From: Simmondsia chinensis
Lineage: Eukaryota > Streptophyta > Magnoliopsida > Caryophyllales > Simmondsiaceae
Reading direction: 5' to 3'
Length of the DNA stretch: 64,000 nucleotides
NCBI GenBank assembly: GCA_018398585.1
Contig: JAGTTD010000001.1
Location: forward strand, 18,803,750-18,867,749
A program made the position numbers and the translations under genes. Under the pieces are notes generated by a model. The model was not told where the DNA came from. It was given only the letters and a program-made list of their open reading frames with translations, and made no database searches. Shown in pieces: positions 21,373-32,060 of this stretch (position 1 is the first letter of the stretch; each line of letters opens with the position of its first letter).

Positions 21373-23624
21373 TGTTGGGAAAAGATATAAATTTTGTTGG
21401 AAAAAATAAATTTTGATGCCGACTATTGGGTTCAGCGTTCTCAAATATGGTCACAACAATAGGCACCTATTAGAGCACTTAGAGGAGGAGACCCTTCTCT
21501 CTACCTAAGTCTCCGGTCGGAGAGTCACGCTTTGTGACACCTCACATGCAAGAGTTCCATGAACTAGGTCTATCTCTATAAATCTTTTGCCCTAATACCC
21601 GTTGTTGGAATGAATTTCAAAAATTCTCCCTAGTTTTATAAAGTTTGCACAGCGGAAAGGGTTTAGAATTCATAATTCTAAACCTGGGTTGATTTAAAAT
21701 TTCTAATTTTAAATTCCTAATTTAAATCTATAGATCTAAATTTATAATTTAGATCTACGAGCCTTTTACTCTAATACATTAATAATAATACATAAACTTA
21801 AACAGACATAATAATGAGTACTATAAATAAATAGAAAAGCGAAACTAAAAGAAGAAGGAAAGAAGAACATACCTGAATTTGCTCCAAATTAAGAAAACCA
21901 AGCAAATCTAGACCCCGCGATCTTCTACGCAATGACCTCAAAATGCCTGGAGGGTGGGCTCCGAAAAATATTAAACTAAGGAAAGAAAATTTTCACCGGA
22001 AATTTTTCTCTCTAATTAGGCCTCCGAAATAATTTTCAGAAACCCAAAAATTTAATTTCAATTGTATGCCAAACCTCTGGAATTGGTACCCTTATTTATA
22101 GTAGCGTACCGGAGCAAAAAATAGGTTGATTTTCGATGTGGGATTCGCCCATTTAAAATCAAAACACATTGTTTTAGGTTAATAATGATCAAAACGTCGC
22201 ATTTCACTTAAGCAAAAGCCAGCGTGTAATTAGGCTTATCATCGCGTGCCACATGGAAGCAAGTGATTGGTCCCCGCCCAAAGGCGGGAATCATGCTCTG
22301 GTAGCCCAGCACGCAGCTGATACGCGTAGAAACAAATTGATACCTGCGCGTATATTCTTTGCAATTTTCTTTTGCTTTGTTTCTCACGTGTAAAAATTCA
22401 TCTTATTAATTTTAATTTTCCAAAATTACTTTATTTTATAATTTTTAATTTTTATTTATCTCATGAATAATATTTGGAAAAATTAATTTACCCATCTCTT
22501 GGACAAATAATTCATCTTATGAATTCTTTAATATTTTTTCGATAGAAATAAATATTGAGGCTTGCACAGGGACCTTAGAAACAATTTAAATCTGGCTCCA
22601 AATTTGTTAAATTAATTATCTCATGAAATAATTTAGTTATCATTTAATGAGACTTAATTCCACTAAATAAATCTTCCTGTACTCCAAACTTAAACCATTT
22701 ATTCGATATCTCCCTAGTAGACTGTATTGATGACAACAAACCCTCCACCAGATGTCCATGACAAAGGATAAATATAACCACTATTGTTATCCTTCTCATA
22801 GCTTCTCCATTACTTACCGACTCGCCCTTCACTGAATAATTTATTTATACTTGAACATAATCATGGTATAAATTCCAAACGTCAAACACTTGGAATACTT
22901 TGGCCAAAGTTTCTGAACTATTCAAATATTTGCGAATCAACTAAGGGGACATTTGTATCTCACAAGAGACTGTAGATTCCCTGTTAAATACCTGATCCTT
23001 GTCACACTTCACGTCGCTACCCAGTGTACGTTGGAATTCGGTCATGCGTTTAGACCTTACTTATAGTACACCAAAGTAACTAACGCTCCATGCCCAAGTC
23101 CAAAATATCCTCAGGATTTAGAGTCGTCGTTCAAACAGTGCAACATGAAGCACTCATCTCCTATAGTAGTCTAGAAATAAGTAACCCACATGGTCCAACT
23201 CAGTGTGTCAATCTTATTAAACACACCGACGCAACACTTGTGTAACTGTAAATGCAAACATTTGTGTAACTGTCTAACAAGAGTCGTGTATAATGTGGTG
23301 ATATTTATTCTTTCAATTTAGCACACACAATAAGTCAGATATCCACCAAACTGTACTATCATGCATACAATGATGACCCAAACACACCACTCCTTACTCC
23401 CTGACAGCGGAGTCGCACAAAGCTAGTTTGGGTGAGACCTATTCTCAATTAAGTTATTTTCTTGTAACTCTTACGAAATATAATTAACTCACCATTTTAC
23501 CTTAGTCTCTGACATGACACAACAGAGCTCCTTAGGGAGGCTAATGCATGATGCTAGTCAAGTGTAAACCATTACCTAAATCTCCATACAAATACACGAA
23601 ATACTCCACGACAGCGTGGTCTCA
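21373..23624 (-). repeat. Element H: 3' LTR (right boundary uncertain)
   Basis: Matches 25213-30530 (minus G) from 21373 to about 23238, then similarity stops abruptly after CAACACTT. An LTR boundary at about 23624 would give 2,252 bp, close to the 2,269 bp of the other LTR, and a minus-strand purine stretch (GCAAAAGAAGGGA) sits beside it. That is a guess. A minus-strand TATA box (CTATAAATAAG) lies at 22091-22101. Confidence 0.65.
22091..22340 (-). promoter_or_regulatory. Element H: 3' LTR promoter region
   Basis: On the minus strand a TATA box (TATAAATAAG at 22100-22091) is preceded, 150-230 bp upstream, by a GC-rich cluster with an inverted repeat CCCGCC-CAAA-GGCGGG (about 22273-22288) next to a CCAAT box. 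The counterpart in the 5' LTR is at 25954-26190 and also has ACACGTGT, a G-box-like word. Confidence 0.55.
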
Positions 23625-24530
23625 TCCCTTCTTTTGCACTTTGGTTTATCCCAAAAGAAATCTAACCCTAGGAGGTCTATCGATCTACTATACTGCTAGA
23701 CCAGTAATGGAGACCGTGAGGTTACAACAATTGAAACCTCGCTCCCACTTAATTTTTAAAACTAGTGGTTTTTATTTAACTTGCATTTACAACCTAGATT
23801 ATCTCATAATCCCCTTTAGAATCTCATTCTAAAAATTAACCACAATTAACTAATTAATTTATTTAAAATATTTTTGTTTTATGATATAGATTATCTCATA
23901 ATCTAACTTTAGAATCTCATTCTAAATTCAACAATGAAATTAATAAATTAATTTTAATTAAAATAATACCAATATCTAATTTAGATTATCATATAATGTA
24001 CCTTTTAGAATCCTATTCTAAAATTAAATCAATTAATAGAAATTAATTTTTATTAAAACAGCACCATAAATTAAGATTATCCCACAATCTATTTTTTTAG
24101 CGTCTAATTCTAAAATTAAATTAATTAATAAAAATTAATTACATTTAAAATCAGTAACGTCTTAAAATTTAGACTTTCACATAGTCTACTTTAGAATTTC
24201 ATTCTCAAAGTTAAATGAGCTTAGACTATCCAATAGTCTAGTTTACAATCTTATTTTAAAATTTAATTAAAAATATTTTAAATTTTATTTTAAAATTAAA
24301 GTTAACTTAGACAATCATATATTTTATTTAAGAATCCTATTCTAAAATAATTTAAAATTAACTTTTATTTTAAAAATAACACTGATTCACAACTTAGATT
24401 ATCATATAATCTAATTTAGAATCTTAATCTAAAAGAAAATTAATTAATAAAATAATTAATTAACATTTTTTGTGCTGGCGTCAGCGCCACGTCAGTGATG
24501 ATGTCGTCAGAAAAAAATATTTAATTTTAA
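23625..24530. repeat. Element H interior: degenerate array with palindromic units
   Basis: Eight variants of TTAGATTATCTCATAATCTA followed by a TTTAGAATCTCATTCTAAA-like part occur near 23795, 23886, 23980, 24077, 24167, 24222, 24306 and 24395. Each half is itself nearly palindromic (AGATTAT..ATAATCT and TTTAGAAT..ATTCTAAA), so every unit could fold as two hairpins. Between units lies AT-rich filler of 15-55 bp. A GC-richer break, GCTGGCGTCAGCGCCACGTC, follows at 24475. Confidence 0.7.
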
Positions 24531-24735
24531 AATTAATTTAATCTAATCTCATTAGATCTACTTTATCCAATCTTGTTAAAATTAATGTAATCTAATCTCA
24601 TTAGATCAATTTTATCTGATTTCGTAAAATTAATTGAATCTAATCTCATTTGATAAACTTTATCCAATTTTGTAAAAATTAATTGAATCTAATCTCATTA
24701 TATTAATCTTATCTGATTTTACAAATCTTAACCAA
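24531..24735. repeat. Element H interior: four units of about 49 bp
   Basis: ATCTAATCTCATTAGATC recurs at 24541, 24590, 24638 and 24688, spaced 48-50 bp, separated by TTTATCCAATTTTGTAAAAT. Confidence 0.78.
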
Positions 24736-24789
24736 ACGACCATTCCCTCATAATAAAGATCATGTAATCCCAAATTTATAGGTCATTTG

Positions 24790-25090
24790 ATCTGAATTAA
24801 CGATTATTTCTCAAAAGATTTAAACAATTTAAATCGTCAATATAAACAACCTAGTTAACTATTAACTCTTTTAAACGATTTAAACAATTTAAATCGATAC
24901 TTTAAATAACTTAGTTAACAATTAACTCTTTTAACCAAATTAAACAATTTAAATCGATAATTTAAATAACCTAGTTAACTATTAACTCCTTTAATCCGTC
25001 AACAATTTGAACAATTTAAATCATTACTTTATAAAATCCGATTAACCATTAATTCATTAACGATTTAAATAATTCAAATTGTTACTTTAA
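24790..25090. repeat. Element H interior: five units of 60 bp
   Basis: TTTAAACAATTTAAATCG recurs at 24820, 24880 and 24940, exactly 60 bp apart, then at about 25010 and 25064. Each unit also has ACCTAGTTAACTATTAACTC. The array ends beside the primer-binding site. Confidence 0.8.
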
Positions 25091-25197
25091 ATAATCTTTA
25101 CTTATTAATAAAATCTCTATTTTATTAAATCGCGCAAATCTATTTATTTCGATCGTATTACACCTAGTCATGTATATTATGAATGTAATTAGAGACT

Positions 25198-25212
25198 GAC
25201 TCTTATACCAAT
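25198..25212 (-). promoter_or_regulatory. Element H: primer-binding site
   Basis: On the minus strand, immediately after the 5' LTR end (CCAACA), one reads AT then TGGTATAAGAGTCAG. This resembles the initiator-Met tRNA site TGGTATCAGAGC with one change and fixes the orientation of H as minus. Confidence 0.75.
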
Positions 25213-26973
25213 TGTTGGAAAAAGTTATAAACTTTGTTGGAAAAAATAAACTCCAATGCCGACTATAGGGTTCACAGTTCTCAACTATGGCCACAACAAT
25301 AGGCACCTATTAAAGCACTTAGAGTAGGAGACTATTTTCTCTACCTAAGCCCCCGGTCGGAGAGTCAGGCTTCGTGACACCTCACGTGAGAGAGTTCCCG
25401 AGAATAGGTTTATGTGTATAAACCCTTTGCCCTAATATCGGTTGTTGGGATGAATTTTAAAAATTCTCCCTAGTTTTTATAAAGTTTACGCAGCGGAAAA
25501 GATTTATAATTCATAATACTAAACCTGGGTTGATTTAAAATTATTAATTTTAAATCTACATACTTAAATTCATAATTTAAATGTACAGATCTAAATTCTT
25601 CATTTAAATCTACAAATCTAAATTGCCTTTTACTCTAATACATTCACAATAATACATAAACTTAAATAGGCATAATAATAAATACTGTGAATAAATAGAA
25701 AAGAAAAACCAAAAGAAAAAGGAAATAAGAACATACCTGGATTTGCTCCCAAATAAGAAAACCAAGTAAATCAAGACCCCCAGATCTTCTACACAATGAC
25801 CTCAAACTACCCAGAGGATGGGCTCCGAAATATTAAACTGGTGAAAGAAAATTTTCAATAGAACATTTTCTCCCCAATTAGGTCCCCGAAACAATTTTTA
25901 GAAACCCAAAAATTTAATTTCAATTGAATTCCAAACCTTTGGATTAGGTACCCCTATTTATAGTAGTACACAGGAACGAAAAATAGGCCGATTTTCGGTG
26001 TGGGATTGGCCCAAATAAAATCAAAAAGCATCATTTCAGGTTAATAATGGTCAAAACGTCGCATTGCACTTAAGCAAAAGCGCGCGTGTTTTTTGGCTTG
26101 TCATCGCGTGCCCCGTGGCGGCACGCGATTTGTCCCCGCCCAAAGGAGCGGATCATGCCCTGGCAGCCCAGCGCGTGACACGTGTTGCACCCTGGTTGGC
26201 CGATACGTGTAAACACTGATTGATACCTGTGCGTGTATATTTTGTGATTTTTTTTTTTTTTTGCTTTGTTTCTCACATGTAAAAATCCATCTTATGAATT
26301 TTAATTTTTCAAAATTATTTAATTTTATAATTTTTAATTTTTATTCATCCCATGAATAATATTTGGCAAAATTAATTTACACATCTCATGGATAAATAAT
26401 TCATCTCATAAATTCTTTAATATTTTTCCGATGGCAATAAATACAGAGGCTTGTGCAGGGACCTTAGGAACAATTTAAATCTGGCTCCAAATGGATTCAA
26501 TTAATCATCTAATGGAATAATTTAATTACCATTTAATGAGACTTAATTCAAATAAATAAATCTCACTGTACTCCAGACTTAAACCATTTAGTTGATATCT
26601 CCCTAATCGACTGTATTGATGACAACAAACTCTCCACCAGATGTCCATAACAAAGGATAAATATAACCACTACCAATATCCTTCTCATAGCTTCTCTATT
26701 ACTTATCGACTCGGCCTTCACTGAATAATTCATTTATACTTGAATATATTCATAGTATAAATTCCAAATGTCAAACACTTGCAATACTTTGGCCAAAGTT
26801 TTCAAATTATTCAAATATTTGTGAATCAACTAAGGAGACATCTATATCTCATAAGAGACTGTAGATTCCCAATTGAATACCTGATCCGTGTCACACTTTA
26901 CGCCGCTACCCAGTGTACGTGGGAATTCAGTCATGCGTTTAGACCTTACTTATAGTACACCAAAGTAACTATC

Positions 26974-27428
26974 TGTTACAAATCGAGAATCCGAGACTTG
27001 AATTTTAAATGGAAAATCAATTGGCGGGAAAATCTGTTAAAAACTGTTAGTTGCTGCAGTTGTTCTGTACCGTGGTTGCTGCGTGCTCTCTGCTGGAATT
27101 GATGATGTTTTTTTGGCACCAATAATCATACATACAAATACTAATTAGTTAGAATAAATTCTAGATTGTTCTTAGTGGTTTTGGCTTGCTTAGATTGTTA
27201 TAAATAAGTGGAGGATGTAATGGTTCAAGCATTCAATCAAAAAGAAATCTAAACATTTATCTCAATTGAGATATTAATTCTGTCTCTCATCTCCTTTTCC
27301 CTTCTTTCTCTCATCTAATTCTAAACTCTATTCTCTCATCTCAATATTCAATTCTTTCTCATCTCATATTCTTGATCTATCCGCAAATTATATTGGTTTA
27401 CGTTCGAGGTTCAAGCCCGAGCGTAACA
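26974..27428 (+). repeat. Element G: 5' LTR
   Basis: 455 bp. TATA box TTATAAATAAG at 27198-27208; pyrimidine-rich leader (TCTCTCATCTCC-like) downstream. Ends GAGCGTAACA. Confidence 0.9.
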
Positions 27429-27445
27429 AGTTGTATCAGAGCCTC
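27429..27445 (+). promoter_or_regulatory. Element G: primer-binding site
   Basis: AGTTGTATCAGAGCCTCG follows the LTR. It matches the initiator-Met tRNA site TGGTATCAGAGC except for one base (G to T). Confidence 0.82.
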
Positions 27446-27831
27446 GATCCGATCGAGTGCACAATCAAAAATTAAAAAAAAAAAAAAACAAAAACAACTC
27501 ACGTTTGCTGTTATTGATCGGGAAATCAGATAAGGAAAATTGCAGTGAATATTGTGATTTTGTTCTGCAGAATTTTGATCGAATTGATCAAAATGCAGTT
27601 CAGCTCAATTAATTGAAGATCTGAATCTTGTGCTGCAGAATTTCAACTGAACTGATCAGGAATTCAGTTCAACATAATCTTGTGCTTGCGGTTGAAAATT
27701 TAAGATTAAAACTGGTACTGAATTGTGTTGATCAAGTACATATTTCGGTACAACAATTTGTTCAGCATTGCTCACAGTTCCAGATCAATCAGATCAGATC
27801 AGAACTTGCAAAATTCAGAAACATTTGGGAC

Positions 27832-29828
27832 ATGGTTGGAGGCGTGACTGCAAGATCCGGAGCCAACAAGGCCGGAGCAAGTCCATCTTACGCAGAAGTA
27901 ACCGCAAGGGACATGATCCTTGATGCTGTGACCGATTCTGATGCAAACACATCAATGGACCACCACCGGGAGCTGAATGACAAGTTCGACCAGTTGAATG
28001 CCGAGCTTGATCAGTAAAATGCAAGGTTTGATCAGCATGATATGAAGTTTGAGCAGCAAAGCCTCGAGATTAAGCGGCAGAATGATAATATTCAGCAAAT
28101 TTTGAAGATGATGATGGATAAAGATGCACGGTTACAACATATTGAAGAAAAGATGGTACACTTGCAAGAGGAGGTGAATAAGCAAGTGGAGAAATCAGTG
28201 GCTAAACAAACACAGATGTTCAATGGAAACTTTGGGCCTCAAAAACTGCAAAATGTGGAAGAAACAATCAATGAACAAGTGAAGCAACAAGTGCAAGTGT
28301 TGGAGGAAAGAATCTCAAACCAAATGAACCAACAAGCATTGAGTTTGGAAGAGAAGATTAAGAAGTTGCACAACCAAATTGATAAACAAAATGTGACTTC
28401 TAAATCTGCTCCTTTGTTGCCTGCAAGTCATGTAATTAAATCACCTGGGCTGCTGCAATCACAAGAGCCAGGCGCTGAAGTTCACTCATCTCGGCCACAA
28501 GTTGATCCTCAAGTGGTTAATACAAATGCAAGCCAACCGGTGCAGCTATCAAGTGAAGACAGACCTCAACAACAAACTGAAGTGGCTGTAGAATTTGTAA
28601 GATCGCAAGTATCAGCAGCTGCTGACCGAGCTAAGAATTGGAGGAATTTCATCAACATTGATGGCCGTCAAGAGCAAGCGAAAGATCCGAGGCAAAGCCG
28701 AGATGAAAGTATGATTTTTGGACCAAAAATCACCCTCCTGATCCACCCTATCGAACTGTGGATGCTACCGAGGTACCGAACAGAATCAGACATGCAGAAA
28801 CAGTGTACCTCGATCCAAATCAGTTTTTGCCGGTTGGATCGAATGCCGAATTTTGTGTTCCGGGTGCAAGATCGATTCAATAGCCTCAAATGGGATGGAA
28901 TGCAGCTGAATTAGCTCCAAACTTAAGCAATGAAGGCACCTATGGGAATAGACACAATTGCTTCCGACAACCTCGAGTTCAACTTGAAAATTTTGATGGG
29001 AAGCAACCTCACTCGTGGATAAGAAGATGCGAGTGATATTTCCATTTCTACTCCATTCCCAATGATCAAAAAGTGGATTTGGCCGCAGTTTATCTCCAAG
29101 GGGATCATGAAGTGTGGTTTTACAGCTTGTTAAGGAGAAATCTCGTTCTTACTTGGGATAAGTTCGTGTCCAAGATATGCGAGCGCTATGGTGATGAAGA
29201 AGTGGGTGATGTTGTGGAAAGCTTCAACAAATTAACTCAAGTCACTACCGTGAAGGACTATATGATGAAATTCGAAAATCTCTGAGCCAGTATGATTACA
29301 ATTGCACCTCGAGACCCTAAGTCCTTTTATGTCTCGAGCTTCATCAGTGGGTTAAAACCTAAAATCAAGAACTTGGTGAAGGCCCTTGAACCTACTTCCT
29401 TGTCACAAGCTTTTGCGAAGGCAAAATTGATTGAGGCCTCCGACTTTATGATTCTAGATCGGCCCAAGCATCGGGAAACATTTCTCGATTGACCCAAGCA
29501 TCAGGACGAAAACTTCCAACCTCCTCACAAAGGGTTAGACCGCAAGAAGTGGGATGAGCATAAAGACCCCCGAAACATTGAGAAGGTATCCCGAAACTGC
29601 TGTTTTAAATGCCATCAACCTTATGTACCCGGTCATAGGTGCAATCCTAAACTTCTTATGATGGCAAGAGGGGTTGATGTTGAAGCGGAATTCAAAAGTG
29701 GTGAAGATGATGCTGGGATTGAGGGGACCGATCATGACAATGACAGCGAGGATGAAGTGGATCCAATAGCTCGAAGGAAAGAACTGCACGACTTGACAAT
29801 GAAGTTGTACAAGTCCAAAAAACACTAG
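27832..29828 (+). pseudogene. Element G: gag polyprotein, broken
   Basis: The start at 27832 (MVGGVTARSGANKAG) is chosen because coding character begins there. Order of regions: a long coiled coil rich in Q, E and K (about residues 45-185 of the ORF), a disordered S/P/Q stretch, a Ty3-type gag core (VYLQGDHEVWFYSLLRR, then FVSKICERYGDE, FNKLTQVTTVKDYMMKFENL, SFISGLKPKIKNLVKALEP), and a zinc-finger-like CCFKCHQPYVPGHRC with an acidic tail ending at 29828. Breaks seen: stop at 28015, frameshift near 28720, stops near 29035, 29283 and 29490. It would form particles; no enzyme domain follows. Confidence 0.87.
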
Positions 29829-29898
29829 TTTTGGAAGGGCAACGCTTCCAATGAGCGAGTTCCAAGCCTCTTTCTCTTTCATTCTTCAGGACAAGAAT

Positions 29899-29918
29899 GT
29901 TTTCAAGGGGAAGGAAAT
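29899..29918 (+). promoter_or_regulatory. Element G: polypurine tract
   Basis: TTTTCAAGGGGAAGGAAA lies directly before the LTR start TGTTACA at 29919. A textbook purine tract. Confidence 0.85.
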
Positions 29919-30372
29919 GTTACAAACCGAGGATCCGAGAGTCGAATTTTAAATGGAAAATCAATTGGCTGGAAAATCTGTTAAAAACTGTTAGTTGCTG
30001 CTGTTGTTCTGTACCATGGCTGCTGCATGCTCTCTGCTGGAATTGATTATGTTATTTTGGCACCAATAATCATACATACAAATACTAATTAGTTAGAATA
30101 AATTCTAGATTGTTCTTAGTGGTTTTGGCTTGCTTAGATTGTTATAAATAAGTGAAGGATGTAATGGTTCAGGCATTCAATCAAAAAGAAATCTGAACAT
30201 TTATTTCAATTGAGATATTAGTTCTCTCTCTCATTTCCTTTTCCCTTCTTTCTCTCATCTAATTCTAAACTCTACTCTCTTATCTCAATATTCAATTCTT
30301 TCTCATCTCATATTCTTGATCTATCCGCAAGTTATATAAGTTTACGTTCGAGGTTCAAGCTCGAGTGTAACA
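29919..30372 (+). repeat. Element G: 3' LTR
   Basis: 454 bp, nearly identical to 26974-27428. Followed by the target duplication CTAAC and then H's LTR again. Confidence 0.9.
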
Positions 30373-30885
30373 CTAACGCTCAATGCACAAGTTCAGAGTA
30401 CCCTCATGATTTAAAGTCATCATTCAAATAGTATAACATGAATCACTCATCTCCGATAGTAGTCTAGAAATAAGTAACCCACATGGTCCAGCTCAGTGTG
30501 TCAATCTTATTAAACTCACCAACCCAACACTTTTTTTTGGATCTCCGTCTATATGACCAAGACAAGTCATCTAAATTGTCACGTTATAGTCTTACATACA
30601 AGTGGTCCAAACTTGTCTTCAACTTCGAGCCTTTCAAACAACAATCTATATTATTTATTCCAAGTCTATCTGTGGCTTAGTATCATAAACCACTTAGAAC
30701 AAACATGTAAATTATAGTATGAGGATTATAGCCATCTCATGGATATTTCCAAAAAGACAATTGCATGCAGTAGAAATGCTTGCTTACAAAAATTTAACAA
30801 GGAAACGACTAGAACTTTAATTTTATTTATTAATTGATATAATATATCCAGAATAAATCTTAATTTCAGGACACTATTCCTGACA

Positions 30886-32060
30886 CACATCTTGTTCAAA
30901 ACCTTGCTTATATTTTTGTACAAGCAAACAACCAATAAATTCATCAGAGGCAGAGACATAGATCTTTAAAGGCTTGCCCTGCTTTGGCGAAATAAGTACT
31001 AGCAGCCATGGCAAGTACTCCTTGATGGTGTCAAATGCTGCTTGATGTGGCTCCTCCCACCTGAATTCCTATTTGGACTTGAGTCTCAGCAGTGGAGAGA
31101 AGACTTTCATTTTTCCTACGACATTCGAGATAAAACATCTTGGGAAATTAACCTCCCCAAAGAAGCTTTCAAGCTTCTGTTTATTTGAGGGCAGTTTGGC
31201 TTGTCGGTTGGCCTTAGCCATATTAATATTGACCTCGATGCCCCTTTGGTGTACCATAAAACCAAAAACGTTTCTAGCTCGTATGCCAAAAACATATTTT
31301 ACTGGGTTTTTCTTGAGGTTATGGGCCCTCATCCTAAAGAATGCTAAGTTTTTTGACTTGGGACTTTGATTTGATCACGATGCCAGCTGCATAAACTTCC
31401 ATAGTCTTGACAATGAGGTCATGAATGATCATGTTCATGCCTCTCTAGCAATGGCTCCAGCATTCTTAAAACTAAAGGGCATAGCCACCCATTTAAACGT
31501 CCCTATTGACCAAGGACACCTGAACGTTGTTTTGTGAGTATCCTCCAAAGCGAACATGACTTGGTAATACCCACAATAGCCATCCATAAAGGACAAAACC
31601 TCTGCCTTGAGGCTGAGTTAATGAGCACATCAGCGATAGGAAATGGATACTTCTCCTTCGAGGTGGCTGCATTTAGATCTCTGAAATCAATATAGACCGT
31701 GATTTTATCATTCTTTTTAATGACAGAAACAATATTTGCTAGCCACTCAACATACCTGACAGCTCTAATAAATTTTGCCTTTGAGAGTCTTTTAATCTGT
31801 TCCTTGACCAAATCAATGACTTCTTGGGACATACCTCTAGGGGCATAAATGATGGGCCTCAAGCTTGGCTTAATAGGGAGCCTATGCTCGACCACTTTTC
31901 TGTCTAGGCTAGGCATCTCATGATGATCCTAAGAAAAGTAGTCCTTGAATTCGTGAAGCAAAGATCGGTACTGCTCTCTATGCTCCTCAGAGGACAGAGT
32001 GCTTAATTAAGTAGGTCTTGGGTCTTTTGTTGAACCCAAATTAACCTCAAGGAGGGGGTC
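30886..32060 (-). pseudogene. Element A: reverse transcriptase and start of RNase H
   Basis: Minus strand. The RT N-terminus reads VEHRLPIKPSLRPI, then QIKRLSKAKFIRAV and VYIDFRDLNAATSKEKYPFP (31916-31640), followed by a frameshift, then TFKWVAMPFSFKNAGA. Where the catalytic Y-x-D-D is expected the copy reads VEVYAAGIVIKSKS (near 31385-31415), so both aspartates are replaced (Ala, Gly). Then NVFGFMVHQRGIEVN, FGEVNFPRCFISN and EEPHQAAFDTIKEYL lead into RNase H (SASDEFIGCLLVQ), which is cut by H at 30890. RT would copy the RNA to DNA; this one cannot. Confidence 0.87.

Larger units (their letters stand above)
26974..30372 (+). mobile_element. Element G: gag-only LTR retrotransposon (TR-GAG type)
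   Basis: 3,399 bp with two LTRs of 454-455 bp, both beginning TGTTACA and ending TAACA. The target duplication is CTATC (26969-26973) and CTAAC (30373-30377). The empty site can be read in the other LTR of H near 23065 (AAGTAACTAACGCTC). Primer site, gag-like ORF and polypurine tract are in the right order; no protease, RT or integrase is present, so G must use another element's enzymes. The two LTRs are very similar (a few per cent different by eye), so G is relatively young. Confidence 0.9.
21373..30885 (-). mobile_element. Element H: non-coding LTR element (LARD-like), with G inside
   Basis: Two direct copies of a long sequence starting TGTTGG(A/G)AAAAG lie at 21373 and 25213. A primer-binding site sits at 25212-25198 on the minus strand. 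The insertion in A's RNase H is flanked by CACAA and CACAT (4 of 5 bases equal). Outer ends read TGTTGG and CCTGACA. Without G the element is about 6.1 kb: two LTRs of about 2.2 kb and 1.6 kb of AT-rich interior with no ORF. That is the structure of a large retrotransposon derivative depending on another element's enzymes. Confidence 0.8.
25213..30885 (-). repeat. Element H: 5' LTR, split by element G
   Basis: LTR sequence at 25213-26973 and 30373-30885. Joined without G it is 2,269 bp. Minus-strand TATA at 25962-25954. Its outermost 355 bp (30530-30885) do not resemble the corresponding part of the 3' LTR. Confidence 0.78.

Noticed and set aside
24475..24510. GCTGGCGTCAGCGCCACGTC as a regulatory element or CRISPR-like spacer
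   Set aside because: Only a single GC-rich interruption in an AT-rich array; no repetition and no neighbouring genes.
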